Below, piece by piece: positions 53,047 to 62,760 of a stretch of DNA of 64,000 nt. Numbering within the stretch: the first letter of the stretch is position 1; every line of letters begins with the position of its first letter. The position numbers and the translations under genes were made by a program. Source of the DNA: Rikenellaceae bacterium (GTDB lineage: Bacteria > Bacteroidota > Bacteroidia > Bacteroidales > Rikenellaceae); the NCBI GenBank assembly GCA_015059945.1, contig SUZJ01000005.1, positions 1 to 64,000 of the forward strand, given 5' to 3'. The notes below the pieces were generated by a model. It was not told where the DNA came from. It saw only the letters and a list, made by a program, of their open reading frames with translations, and did no database searches.

Positions 53047-56000
53047 ATGAAGAAATCTTTTCTGAAAATAGCGCTCACAGGACTTGTTGTGGCATCGTTG
53101 GTAGGCGGTGCGGCAGCCCAGAGCGTAATTCCCAACCAGATGCTCAGGCGTGCAGAGTCGCTCTACCAGATGGGCAAGTATCGCGAGGCGCAAAAGGTGC
53201 TCGGCACGATAGCCGATGTGTCGGACAATCAGCTGATTTATAACCCCATAGTGGCTATGGAGGCCCAGCTGCTCGATGCTTTGTGCCAGGCACAACTGGG
53301 CGATGGCATTGGTGCGCTGAGCGAGTTTGTGAAGGCCTACCCCGATGCTCCTCAGATTAGCAAGGCCCGCCTTGCACTGGGTGGCGAACTGTTTGAGGCC
53401 CAGAGGTGGCCCGAGGCTGTTGAGGTCTTTGGCAAGGTTAGACTGGCCGACTTGGGCGACGAGGATACCGAGGAGTACTGCTTCCGCTATGGCTATGCAG
53501 CACACAAGGCGGGCGACGATAGGTTGGCTCGCGAGTGGCTGCGCAGGCTCGACAAGAAAGACAAGAACTACTACCACCACGCCCGCTACCTGTTGGGCTA
53601 TATCTCGTATAACGAGGGGCTGCTGGTAGACTCGAAGCTCCACTTTGGGGCTGTGGCTCAGCACGACGACTACAAGGCCGTAGTGCCCTACTATCTGCTC
53701 AATATCGAGTTCCTTTCGGGCAACGACAAGTATGTGTCGGAGAGGGCACAAGGGGTGCTTGACGGCTTGGCAGGCGAGCGCAGGGCCGAGGTAGAGAGGA
53801 TTGCCGCACAGAGCAATTTCAGGCTCCAAAGGTGGGCCCAGGCCGAGGAGTATATCACCCTGCTGCGTGGCGAGGGTGTGCAACTGGGCCGCGAGGAGAA
53901 CTATATTGGCGGCTATGCTCTGTACCGTATGGGCGACTACGATAATGCTGCCGCATACCTGCGTGGTGCTTGTGGCCCCAACGACCAGCTGACACAGAAC
54001 GCTGCTTACCACTTGGCCGACTGCTATTTGCGCCTGGGCGATAAGAAACAGGCCCGCCAGTCGTTCTCGATGGCTTACAGCAGTGGCACAGATAAGACCA
54101 TCAGCGAAGATGCCCTCTACAACTACTGCAAACTGCTTGTCGAGCAGGGTGGTGGCACCTTCGACGAGGAGATTCAGGGCCTGAGCCAGTATCTGCACGA
54201 ATACCCCCGCTCGGCACATAGAGCCGAGATTGAGGGCTACCTGGTTATGGCCTGCTACGATGCCGACGACCTGAAAGGGGCCTACGCAGTGCTCAAAGAG
54301 TTCTCTGTGGGGGGCGGTAGCAAGATTAGCGAGGCTATGCAGAAGGTGGCCTACTACTACGCTGCCGAGTGCTACACCGAGGGGCGCATTGCCGAGGCCG
54401 AGGAGTATTGCAACCTGTCGCTCGATGTGGCCGACTACGATAGCGATATAGAGGCACTGGCTATGTACCTGCTGGGCGAGGTTGATTATGCTCAGGGCAA
54501 GTGGGCCTCGGCTGCCGCAATGTTCGACCAGTATATTCGCTTGGGCCGCCGTCATCAGCCCGAGTATATCTTTGCCTACTACAACTTGGGCTACGCAAGG
54601 TTCAACAACGGCCGCCACTCAACGGCCTACGACGACTTTGCCGACTTTGTCGAGTACCGCACCATCAACGACAGCTTCCGCGCCGATGCCTACAACCGAC
54701 TGGGCGACATCGAGGCGGTGGCCAAAAACTATACCGAAGCATCGAAACTCTATGCCCATAGCGCTGCTATGGAGGGTGTGAACGAGCGATTCTATGGTGC
54801 CTACCGTGTGGCTCTGATGGAGGGCTTGGCGGGCAACGTAGAGGGGCGTCTGGATGCCCTGCGCAATATCATAGCCGAGGGCAAGGGCAACTATGTTGTC
54901 AGGGCCACCTATGAGTTGGGCCACACGCTGGTTGGCGCAGGTCGCTATGACGAGGCTGTCGAGGCGCTGCTCAACTTCACTACCGCCTACCCCTCATCGC
55001 CCGACTATGTGGCAGCCCTGAGCGACTTGGGCCTTGCCTATCGCAATGTGGGCAACGACGATGCTGCTCTGGATGTCTACAAGAGGGTGGTGGCTCGCTC
55101 TAAGGGCTCGATTGCTGCCTATAACGCTCTGGGTGAGATACGCAATATCTATGTCGAGCGCAACGATATAAATGGCTATATGGACTATGCCGAGGGAGTG
55201 GGTATGGCCGGCGAGGGTGGCGACCGCCAGCGCGACTCGCTCAGCTTTGTGGCTGCCCAGAAGGTCTACATCGCAGGCGACAAGCAGAAGGCTGCCGAGG
55301 CGTTTGACAAATACTTGGCCGACAATCCCGAGGGTGCCTACGCCCCCGCAGCCTTGTACTACTCGGCCGACTGCCTCAGCGAGGTGGGCGACCGCCAGAG
55401 GGCTATCGAGCAGCTCAACAAACTGACGGCTATGTACTACAACCCCTACACCCAGCGTGGTTACGAAAAACTGGCCCAGCTGTCGGTTGCAGCAGCCGAC
55501 TATGGCTCGGCAGCCGAGGCGTATAAAAAGATTGTAGAGGTGGCTCAAACCCCTGCCAAGCGCAGAGAGGCTCTTGAACAATACCTCACCGCAGTAGTGT
55601 CGAGTGGCGCAAGCGGTCAGACCATTGTCGATGCTGCCAACTGGGTACTGGCTCAGGACGAACTGACCCCCCAATTGGTGCGCAAGGCCAAACTGCAAAA
55701 GGCCAAGGCACTCGAAGCTATTGGCAAGCGTAACCCTGCGGTGGCAATCTACAACGACCTGGGGGCAGATGTGAGCAACGAAGAGGGTGCCGAAAGTGCC
55801 TACAAGATTATCGAAACCGCCTTCCAGTATGGCAGCTTCGAGAAGGCCGAAGCACTGGTCTACGAGTTTGCCGACAAGGGCACTCCCCACGCCTACTGGC
55901 TGGCCAAGTCGTTCCTGCTGTTGGGCGATGTCTATGTGTCCAGAGGCGACCTGTTCCAGGCCCGAGCTACCTACCAGAGCGTGGTCGATGGCTACTCGGG

Positions 56001-56082
56001 TGGCGACGACGGCATCGTAGAGCAGGCCAAAGAGCGCATCGAGGGGCTCAATAGTACCCAGAACGAAGCACCGCAGCAATAG
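53047..56082 (+). CDS. Large TPR-repeat protein
   Basis: A 1011-residue exported protein: signal peptide MKKSFLKIALTGLVVASLVGGAAAQ, then TPR units over almost the whole length (for example RAESLYQMGKYREAQKVL, AQRWPEAVEVFGKV, ALYRMGDYDNAAAYLRGA, ELGHTLVGAGRYDEAVEALLNF). It probably works as a periplasmic or outer-membrane scaffold for the barrel protein encoded 45 bases downstream. Function not known. Confidence 0.85.
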   Translation: MKKSFLKIALTGLVVASLVGGAAAQSVIPNQMLRRAESLYQMGKYREAQKVLGTIADVSDNQLIYNPIVAMEAQLLDALCQAQLGDGIGALSEFVKAYPDAPQISKARLALGGELFEAQRWPEAVEVFGKVRLADLGDEDTEEYCFRYGYAAHKAGDDRLAREWLRRLDKKDKNYYHHARYLLGYISYNEGLLVDSKLHFGAVAQHDDYKAVVPYYLLNIEFLSGNDKYVSERAQGVLDGLAGERRAEVERIAAQSNFRLQRWAQAEEYITLLRGEGVQLGREENYIGGYALYRMGDYDNAAAYLRGACGPNDQLTQNAAYHLADCYLRLGDKKQARQSFSMAYSSGTDKTISEDALYNYCKLLVEQGGGTFDEEIQGLSQYLHEYPRSAHRAEIEGYLVMACYDADDLKGAYAVLKEFSVGGGSKISEAMQKVAYYYAAECYTEGRIAEAEEYCNLSLDVADYDSDIEALAMYLLGEVDYAQGKWASAAAMFDQYIRLGRRHQPEYIFAYYNLGYARFNNGRHSTAYDDFADFVEYRTINDSFRADAYNRLGDIEAVAKNYTEASKLYAHSAAMEGVNERFYGAYRVALMEGLAGNVEGRLDALRNIIAEGKGNYVVRATYELGHTLVGAGRYDEAVEALLNFTTAYPSSPDYVAALSDLGLAYRNVGNDDAALDVYKRVVARSKGSIAAYNALGEIRNIYVERNDINGYMDYAEGVGMAGEGGDRQRDSLSFVAAQKVYIAGDKQKAAEAFDKYLADNPEGAYAPAALYYSADCLSEVGDRQRAIEQLNKLTAMYYNPYTQRGYEKLAQLSVAAADYGSAAEAYKKIVEVAQTPAKRREALEQYLTAVVSSGASGQTIVDAANWVLAQDELTPQLVRKAKLQKAKALEAIGKRNPAVAIYNDLGADVSNEEGAESAYKIIETAFQYGSFEKAEALVYEFADKGTPHAYWLAKSFLLLGDVYVSRGDLFQARATYQSVVDGYSGGDDGIVEQAKERIEGLNSTQNEAPQQ

Positions 56083-56127
56083 TGGGTGTGATTGTGTGAG
56101 ATACCAACGAAATACCAAGCAAACAAG

Positions 56128-57819
56128 ATGAAGATATACGGCAAAATAGTGGTGGCAATGGTGGCAATGCTTTGGGGCGTGGCCACTCTGCCCGCAGCAG
56201 CCCAAGAAGAGGGCTTTACGAAACAGATAGAGATAGAGAGGGACTACTCGGCAACTGTCAGCAGGGCCGACAAAATAGAGATGGAGCCACGACTGCTCGA
56301 CACTACCATTGTGAGGCCCACGATGACCTACTCGATTAAGTCGGTGGCCCACCAGAGCGACTTCCGCGTGGGGGCTCTCAAACCCATAGAGATGAGTACC
56401 GCCCAGTGGAGCAGGCCCACCAATTTCTACCTCAATGCAGGCATCGGAGCACCCTTGCAGACCGATTTGGACCTTGTGTGGACACCCGTTCAGCGCAGAG
56501 TAACCACACTGGGCCTATGGCTCGACCACGACGGAGTGATGGCACGACTTACCAACCTGGGCGGTGAGCGACTCTCGGCCCTCGGGCTGCGCAATCGTGC
56601 GGGGCTGGCCTATAAGACAACCTTTGCAAGCGGCACCAAGCTGAGTGCCGATGTAGACTATAAAGGCACTATCGCAAACCCCTATGGCGGTATTGGCGCT
56701 GTGGAGCGCAACCTGCTTATGGCCCACGACTTTGGCGCAAATATGAGCGTGTCGGGCGGCTTTGGCAAGGGCTCCAAACTTGGCTACGAGGTGGCTGCCC
56801 GAGGTGGCTACCTGCTCGGCTCAAACTTGGGCCTTGCCGAGGGTACTTTGGCTCAGGCTAAGGGCGCAACCCACACTATTCACTACGCTGCCGATATGGC
56901 TCTGGTGGGACTCAGTAGGGTTGAGCGCTGGCTGCCCACAAGGGTAGGGGCCTACTTCTACGGCACCCACTGGGGAGCACAGAAGATGTGGCAGAGCTCG
57001 GTGGTAGTGATGCCCGAGTGGAGCCTGAGGGTGGCAAAGCATCTGCCAATTGAGGTGGCTGCGGGCTACGATGTGGCCATTGCAGGTGGCAAGGGTGGGT
57101 TTGTAGACGGACTTGTGGGCAACATCTCTGTGGCGTGGGACAATAGTAGCCGCGCTGTGCCCTACCTGCGTGCCTCGGCCGAGAGGGAGAACAATCTGGT
57201 GCGCACAGCTATGTGGATTGCCCCCTATGCCGATCTGGCCGACGTAGACTCGCGCAGGGTTTATAACGCAGGGCTGGGCCTTAGGGGTGCAGCGCGACGT
57301 GTGAGCTACAATGTGCATACGGGTGTACGCCACTATGCCGACTATATGTATGTTATGGCGGTTGAGGGGAGCCCCATTTTGGACTTCGGCACGGCCGAGG
57401 CCCTTGCGCTCTACTATGCCGAGGCTCAGGCCGAGTACCACCCCCTGCGACAACTGACCATCAGTGGTGCTGTGGAGTACAAATTGCCCTTCGGACAGAG
57501 CGTAGAAGCATTGGCCCTCCGTCCACTGGAAGGCCGTCTGGGCGTTGAGTACGCGCTTGGTAGCAAGTGGTTGTTTGGTGTGAAGGCCCACTACGCTATG
57601 GCGGCCGACTACCTGTGCTATAAGCCTGCAACGCAGACTACCGAACTGATGACTATGCCCCAGTATGTAGACCTCGGTGCAAGCGTAGAGTGGAGGGTTA
57701 CTGAGCGCCTGTCGGCTTGGCTGGTGGGCGACAACCTGCTCGGCCAGACCATCTACCACCTGCCCACCTACCGCCAACTTGGCGCAGGCGTAAGGGGCGG
57801 AGTGAGAATTGTATTCTAA
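56128..57819 (+). CDS. Outer-membrane beta-barrel protein paired with TPR protein
   Basis: A 563-residue protein with signal peptide (GVATLPAAAQ at the end) and a large barrel without a TonB plug. Repeated short strand patterns are visible (VWTPVQRRVTTLGLWLDHDGVM, TTFASGTKLSADVDYKG, GGVRIVF at the end). The first 60 mature residues (FTKQIEIERDYSATVSRADK) look like a periplasmic extension. The gene is next to the TPR gene and probably works with it. I chose ATG 56128 because of the signal peptide. Confidence 0.72.
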   Translation: MKIYGKIVVAMVAMLWGVATLPAAAQEEGFTKQIEIERDYSATVSRADKIEMEPRLLDTTIVRPTMTYSIKSVAHQSDFRVGALKPIEMSTAQWSRPTNFYLNAGIGAPLQTDLDLVWTPVQRRVTTLGLWLDHDGVMARLTNLGGERLSALGLRNRAGLAYKTTFASGTKLSADVDYKGTIANPYGGIGAVERNLLMAHDFGANMSVSGGFGKGSKLGYEVAARGGYLLGSNLGLAEGTLAQAKGATHTIHYAADMALVGLSRVERWLPTRVGAYFYGTHWGAQKMWQSSVVVMPEWSLRVAKHLPIEVAAGYDVAIAGGKGGFVDGLVGNISVAWDNSSRAVPYLRASAERENNLVRTAMWIAPYADLADVDSRRVYNAGLGLRGAARRVSYNVHTGVRHYADYMYVMAVEGSPILDFGTAEALALYYAEAQAEYHPLRQLTISGAVEYKLPFGQSVEALALRPLEGRLGVEYALGSKWLFGVKAHYAMAADYLCYKPATQTTELMTMPQYVDLGASVEWRVTERLSAWLVGDNLLGQTIYHLPTYRQLGAGVRGGVRIVF

Positions 57820-57856
57820 AAAAGAACGATTAACCTATATAAATACCCCAAACTGT

Positions 57857-58642
57857 ATGAACTGTCCCAAAGTAGTAGACCATATCGTCGAGTGGTTGAC
57901 CGACTATGTAGCCACAAGTCACACCAAAGGCTTTGTTGTAGGCATCTCGGGTGGCGTTGATTCTGCGCTGGTGTCGACCTTGTGCGCCCGCACAGGGCTG
58001 CCCCTGCTCTGTGTCGAACTACCCATCCACCAAGCTGCGGCTCAGGTTAGCAGGGCCAAAGAGCATATCGCCTGGTTGAGGGCCAATTACCCCAACGTAG
58101 AGGTCGTTTCGGCCGACCTGACCGCCGCTTACGATGCCTTTATCGGCCCCCTGGGTGGCGAGGATAACCCCAACTATCAGCTCACTACGGCCAATACTCG
58201 CGCCCGATTGCGTATGACGGCCCTCTACTGGTATGCAGGCTTGCGCTCGTCGCTGGTTGTGGGTACGGGCAATAAAATAGAGGACTTTGGCATAGGCTTC
58301 TTTACCAAGTGGGGCGATGGCGGTGTGGATATCAGCCCCATTGCCGACCTGACTAAGAGTGAGGTGTTTGAGCTGTCGGCCCATCTGGGCATTTGCGGCT
58401 CAATCTTGGGGGCTAAGCCCACCGACGGACTATTTGGCGATGACCGCAGTGACGAGGACCAGATTGGTGCCACCTACCCCGAGTTGGAGTGGGCTATGGA
58501 GCAGAGCGAGAAGGGTGCTGTGGCCGAGCAGTTTGAGGGCCGCCAGCGCGAGGTATTCGACATCTATACCCGCCGCAACCGCGCCAACCGCCACAAAATC
58601 GAGCCCATCCCCACCTGCCCCATCCCTGCCGAGTGGAAATAA
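57857..58642 (+). CDS. nadE: NAD synthetase (ammonia-dependent type)
   Basis: A 261-residue enzyme that makes NAD from deamido-NAD. The PP-loop is GISGGVDSALVST (about 31-43); ANTRARLRMTALYW and VGTGNKIEDFGIGFFTKWGDGGVDISPIADL are typical. The glutaminase domain of the long form is missing, so ammonia is the direct nitrogen source. The ATG at 57857 is taken from homology. It overlaps nothing and follows the barrel gene by 37 bases. Confidence 0.94.
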   Translation: MNCPKVVDHIVEWLTDYVATSHTKGFVVGISGGVDSALVSTLCARTGLPLLCVELPIHQAAAQVSRAKEHIAWLRANYPNVEVVSADLTAAYDAFIGPLGGEDNPNYQLTTANTRARLRMTALYWYAGLRSSLVVGTGNKIEDFGIGFFTKWGDGGVDISPIADLTKSEVFELSAHLGICGSILGAKPTDGLFGDDRSDEDQIGATYPELEWAMEQSEKGAVAEQFEGRQREVFDIYTRRNRANRHKIEPIPTCPIPAEWK

Positions 58643-58728
58643 CGTAGCCCAACGGTGTCTGAGACGGGTGGGAGAAACAAAAATGGTGGTAAAATTGTTG
58701 GGAAAAATACCACTTTTTGTGGTAAACA

Positions 58729-58760
58729 CTTGTGGGTGTTAAAAAATACCCATAATTTTG
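58729..58760 (+). promoter_or_regulatory. Promoter of the barrel-DUF5689 operon
   Basis: TTG (58730-58732), 20 bases, TAATTTTG (58753-58760), about 38 bases before the ATG at 58799. Two small hairpins (ACCAC/GTGGT and ACAC/GTGT) lie just upstream, after nadE. Confidence 0.62.
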
Positions 58761-58798
58761 TTGGCAATTTAAGTGGTTATATAAAAACGAGTTACAGT

Positions 58799-61192
58799 AT
58801 GAAGCGTATAGTCTTGTTCGTCATTTTGCTGGGGGTGTCGCAGTGGACACTTTGCGGACAGCAGATGAGCGACTCGTACTATGCCGAAAATCCACAATAC
58901 GACACAGAGGTCGATCTCGATACCGAGGTCGACACTCTGCTTTTTTATACCCCCTTCATCAATCAGCCCCGCTTCGAGCGGCTGGCCCGTTACTCGCTCA
59001 TCTACGCCGGCTACAAGCCTCGCAGTGGCTCCTCGGTCGAGGACGTCCGCATCGGCAATGTGCCCATAGCATCTCCACTCGGTAGGTATGGCGACTACGT
59101 ACTCCAAACACTACTCCGACGTGTCCCCTCGGTGCGCACCTACACCTACTCGACCTCGCAGCCCCACGAGTCGCTCTATGGGCGAGGCGAGCGTTTCGAT
59201 GTGGGCATAAGTTCTCTTTCGCATCAGAGTAGGGCAAGAGGTTATCTGTCGGGCCGAGGTTACCGCCTTGGGGCCGACTACCACACTGTGGGTAAGTGCG
59301 AGAACACTTGGGATGAGTGGCACTACTCGCTTGCAGCGGGTGGCCGTGTGGGAAGGGATGCCAATGTGGTGGGTACCTACTCAAACAACGCCTATCTGTG
59401 GGCGGCAGTCGAGAAGGTGCTGCCCGAGGATGGCTGGGGTTATGTGGGCCACCTTATGGCGGCAGTTATGTTGCCTTACTCCGAGCGCGCACCACGCAGT
59501 TGGAACTCGGCCGAGGTATTTGATTTGGCGGGGGATAATCTCTACAACTCTTATTGGGGCTATCAGTCGGGGCACATCAGGCCGTCGAGAGTCAAGAGCG
59601 AGTGTGTACCGTTGCTATATCTGTCGTGGCGACTTGGCGATCGCTACGATCTGGGCGATGATGTGGCTGTAGAACTGTTGGCCCGTGCAGGCAGCCGCAC
59701 AAATGCTATGCTCGACTGGACCGAGGCCCCCAATCCTCAGCCCGACCACTACACCAAGCTGCCGAGCTACTACGACGACCCAATGGTGGCCGACCAGGTG
59801 GCCCAAGCGTGGCGCAGGGGCGAGGATAGGTACCGACAAGTGGATTGGACTATGCTCTATGATATAAACCGCCTGTGGGCCCACGAGGGAGCTCGCTATG
59901 CTCTGGTGGGCGAGATGGAGGATGTGCGCAGCGTGGTGCTCAACTTCTCTACCGGCAAAGGGCGCAACCTTTGGTCTACCGACCGACTGCCCGACCCCGA
60001 GGAGCCCTCGCGCGGAAGGCTCAACCTCTATGTGGCCTACGATAGCAGCCGCAACCACAACGAGCCCACCGACCTGCTTGGGGCCGAGTCGCTTGCCGAT
60101 GGTTTTAGGCTCTACAACTATCGTGTGAGCCGCTTGGCGGCGGGTGGCGAGATTGGTGCAACCTTTGGCGATGGCGAGAGTGGTACCATTGGCTTGGGGG
60201 CAAAGGTTGAGCTGCAACGGCTCGTGTACGAAAACCTTGCGGAAGATAGCAGACTGAGCTCCGATGGGGCTGTGAATATAGATACCAAGGCCACTTGGCA
60301 GCGCTCGTATGGGTGGAACAATACTGTTGGTGCCGTGGCTCATTATTCGTTTGGCTCGCCATTTTGGCAGAGCCTTTTTGTTGCTCCGGAGGGGATGACA
60401 ACCACAAATGGCTATGCTCGGGGCCACCATACGCTTGGGGCCGAGGCGTGGAGCCGTTGGAGCGTTGGCCGCGTGGGAATGTCGGTGTCGCTCTATGCCG
60501 ACTACCAGTCGGGCCAGAGCGTAGTGAGTAACTTTTGGAACGATATAGACAAACTCTACTGCTCGTTTGTTACGGGTGGAGTGGATGTGCTCTCGTTGGG
60601 TGCCGAGATGTCGGTGGGGGTACCACTGGGTGGAGGCTTCGAGGCCGAGGCTATTGTGGTGCTCGGTACGAGTCGCTACACCTCGCCCGCAGTGGCCGAC
60701 ATAGTCTGCCACGATACGGGCCGAGTGGTGGCCACCGAGCTGGGGTGCCACGTCGAGGGTCTGCGCACCTCGTCATCGCCTGAGGTGGCGGTTGTGGGGC
60801 GTGTCGAGGGCGAGTTGTGGAACGGATGGACACTCTCGGTCGAGGGGGCTTTGTGTGCGGGGAGCTATGTGGCTCCGTCGCTCTACTTCTGCTCCGACTA
60901 CCTGCTGGGGCGTAACCTTTCGCCCGAGGAGCTGAGCTTGCTTATCGAGCAGGAGGATTTGGGGGTGGCCCCAAACCTAAGCCTGCAACTGATGCGCCAG
61001 ATGGGCGAGCAGTGGTCGTTAAGTGTGGCACTGCGCAACCTAATAGGTGCCAACACGCTCTATGGTGGCTACCGCCCTATGCGCTTGGTGGTGCAGAGCG
61101 ATAAGGCCAACGACTATATAACACCCCACGCCACGCGCTATCAATACTGCTACCCACCTCACCTGATGATTACCGTAGGTTATGATTTTTAG
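58799..61192 (+). CDS. Large outer-membrane barrel-like protein
   Basis: A 797-residue exported protein: signal peptide MKRIVLFVILLGVSQWTLCGQ, then a region (about 35-170) whose LGRYGDYVLQTLLRRVPSVR may be a reduced plug, and a long barrel. The ending HLMITVGYDF is typical of a last outer-membrane strand. It may be a divergent TonB-dependent receptor relative; I see no TonB box. It overlaps the next gene by 11 bases, so its function is tied to the two DUF5689-like lipoproteins. Confidence 0.7.
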   Translation: MKRIVLFVILLGVSQWTLCGQQMSDSYYAENPQYDTEVDLDTEVDTLLFYTPFINQPRFERLARYSLIYAGYKPRSGSSVEDVRIGNVPIASPLGRYGDYVLQTLLRRVPSVRTYTYSTSQPHESLYGRGERFDVGISSLSHQSRARGYLSGRGYRLGADYHTVGKCENTWDEWHYSLAAGGRVGRDANVVGTYSNNAYLWAAVEKVLPEDGWGYVGHLMAAVMLPYSERAPRSWNSAEVFDLAGDNLYNSYWGYQSGHIRPSRVKSECVPLLYLSWRLGDRYDLGDDVAVELLARAGSRTNAMLDWTEAPNPQPDHYTKLPSYYDDPMVADQVAQAWRRGEDRYRQVDWTMLYDINRLWAHEGARYALVGEMEDVRSVVLNFSTGKGRNLWSTDRLPDPEEPSRGRLNLYVAYDSSRNHNEPTDLLGAESLADGFRLYNYRVSRLAAGGEIGATFGDGESGTIGLGAKVELQRLVYENLAEDSRLSSDGAVNIDTKATWQRSYGWNNTVGAVAHYSFGSPFWQSLFVAPEGMTTTNGYARGHHTLGAEAWSRWSVGRVGMSVSLYADYQSGQSVVSNFWNDIDKLYCSFVTGGVDVLSLGAEMSVGVPLGGGFEAEAIVVLGTSRYTSPAVADIVCHDTGRVVATELGCHVEGLRTSSSPEVAVVGRVEGELWNGWTLSVEGALCAGSYVAPSLYFCSDYLLGRNLSPEELSLLIEQEDLGVAPNLSLQLMRQMGEQWSLSVALRNLIGANTLYGGYRPMRLVVQSDKANDYITPHATRYQYCYPPHLMITVGYDF

Positions 61193-61955
61193 ACGTTTGC
61201 ATATAGCGACTCTGATTGTTGTAGTGGTGGTGTCGGCCATAGGGTGCGGCTACCGCGAGCCTGCATCGAGGGCCGAGGGGCAACCTCGCCCCAATGCACC
61301 CATTGATGCTTTGGCCGAGTATGCTACGGGCCGAGTGGTAGATAACCTGATTGTGGGTGGCGTAGTGAGGGCCAACGACCGAGGTGGTAACTTCTACCAA
61401 TCCATAGTGGTTGAGGATGCCACGGGAGCCGTAGAGGTGCAGGTGGGGCTCTACGACCTCGATAGCCGCTTTCCCGTAGGGGCCGAGGTGGTGGTTGATG
61501 CCGAGGGGCTGGCGGTGGGCTACTACGACGGGGTGCTGCAACTTGGGCGCGAGCCTTACGACTACTCGCTGAGTGTGGTCGAGCCACTGGGAAGCCCTGT
61601 GGAGGTGGATAGACGTATGGGTGTGGCTACGTGGAGCGAACAAGAGCCGCCACAGCCCGCAAATGTGGTGGTGGCCGAGCTGACTGATGATATGTGTGGC
61701 CGACTTGTGAGGGTTGTGGGCGTGGAGTATCTTGGCGAGCCGACCGATTGGGGCTCGACCGATTGGGGTACCATTGCTTGCAGAGAGTTCCTCTCGGCCG
61801 AGGGCGACACACTGGTTGTGGCCACAAGCCGCTATGCCGACTTTGCTACCGAACATATACCCGAGGGCAAACTGAACCTTTGCGGGGTGCTCTATCACCC
61901 ACACGGGGGACACTATACACTCAAAATGCGCACCGTAGCCGATGTCGAGGAGTAA
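61182..61955 (+). CDS. DUF5689-like lipoprotein A
   Basis: A 257-residue predicted lipoprotein (signal ending VVSAIGC, Cys22). The body reads as two OB-like halves: YATGRVVDNLIVGGVVRANDRGGNFYQSIVVEDATGAVEVQV and later VVAELTDDMCGRLVRVVGVEY. That GxVxxND..GNxYxxxxxxD.TGAI pattern is typical of DUF5689. It overlaps the barrel gene upstream by 11 bases and the next gene by 14, so translation is coupled. Confidence 0.72.
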   Translation: MIFRRLHIATLIVVVVVSAIGCGYREPASRAEGQPRPNAPIDALAEYATGRVVDNLIVGGVVRANDRGGNFYQSIVVEDATGAVEVQVGLYDLDSRFPVGAEVVVDAEGLAVGYYDGVLQLGREPYDYSLSVVEPLGSPVEVDRRMGVATWSEQEPPQPANVVVAELTDDMCGRLVRVVGVEYLGEPTDWGSTDWGTIACREFLSAEGDTLVVATSRYADFATEHIPEGKLNLCGVLYHPHGGHYTLKMRTVADVEE

Positions 61956-62706
61956 ACAACTTGCAATATGTATAGCCACCCAGTGGCTGCTGGTTCTGGT
62001 GGGGTGCGAGATGGATATGCCTGCCGAGAGGGTGGACTATATGTCCATAGCATCGCTCAAATCGTTTTACCGAGGGTATCCCGTTGAACTTACAACAAAT
62101 AGTAGTATAGGCGGAGTGGTCGTGAGCAGCGACCGCCACGGCGAACACTACCACCGATTGGTGCTCCAAGACCATACGGGTGGCATTGTGGTCTGCATCG
62201 ACTGTGATTCGCTCTATACCCACTATTCGATTGGCGACTCACTAGTGGTCGGCCTCGTGGGGCTTACGCTTGGGGGCTATGGTGGCCAACCAATGCTCGG
62301 AGAGGAGCCTGTGGGGGAGCGACAAGTGAGCAACATTGATTGGGCCCACTGGCAAGCGATTTGCCACTCGGTGGGGGTTGTGCCCAACTTTGTGCCCCAA
62401 CACTTGCACATTGCCGACCTTGGGCCGAGCGATGTGGCTACCCGCGTGGTGGTACAAAGGGCAAGGTTTGTCGAGGCGGGCCAACAGTGGGCCGACGAAG
62501 GAGTGGCCCAAACGCGCCACTTGGTCGATGAGGATAGACCTACCGACACACTGGATGTTCGCGCCAGTGGCCGCTCGCAGATGTGGTGGTACACAATCCC
62601 CGAGGGGGTGTGGTCGGTCGAGGGTGTTGTGGGGCTCTTTGGCGGGCGCTACCAACTGGTCGTAGACTCGCCCGATGGGGCTTTTTTGGTGAGTGACCAA
62701 AAATAG
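61942..62706 (+). CDS. DUF5689-like lipoprotein B
   Basis: A 254-residue predicted lipoprotein (signal ending LLVLVGC, Cys22), a diverged paralogue of the preceding gene: NSSIGGVVVSSDRHGEHYHRLVLQDHTGGIVVCIDCDSLY lines up with its first OB-like half. It overlaps the upstream gene by 14 bases, giving a tightly coupled three-gene unit (barrel, lipoprotein, lipoprotein). A surface role with the barrel is inferred. Confidence 0.68.
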   Translation: MSRSKQLAICIATQWLLVLVGCEMDMPAERVDYMSIASLKSFYRGYPVELTTNSSIGGVVVSSDRHGEHYHRLVLQDHTGGIVVCIDCDSLYTHYSIGDSLVVGLVGLTLGGYGGQPMLGEEPVGERQVSNIDWAHWQAICHSVGVVPNFVPQHLHIADLGPSDVATRVVVQRARFVEAGQQWADEGVAQTRHLVDEDRPTDTLDVRASGRSQMWWYTIPEGVWSVEGVVGLFGGRYQLVVDSPDGAFLVSDQK

Positions 62707-62715
62707 TTATCTTTG
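62685..62715 (+). promoter_or_regulatory. Promoter of obgE
   Basis: TTTG (62685-62688), 19 bases, TATCTTTG (62708-62715), an exact consensus that overlaps the end of the preceding gene. The predicted leader is about 40 bases. Confidence 0.82.
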
Positions 62716-62760
62716 CGCACGAAAACATACAGATATAGGAAGAAATAGGATAGGAACGCT

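Noticed and set aside
51865..54618. 917-codon open frame opposite the DoxX-like and TPR genes
   Set aside because: Same cause: GC-rich codon bias of the real genes leaves the opposite frame open.
58655..58798. Upstream start for the barrel protein at 58799
   Set aside because: It would put 48 non-signal residues before a clean signal peptide and run through the promoter.
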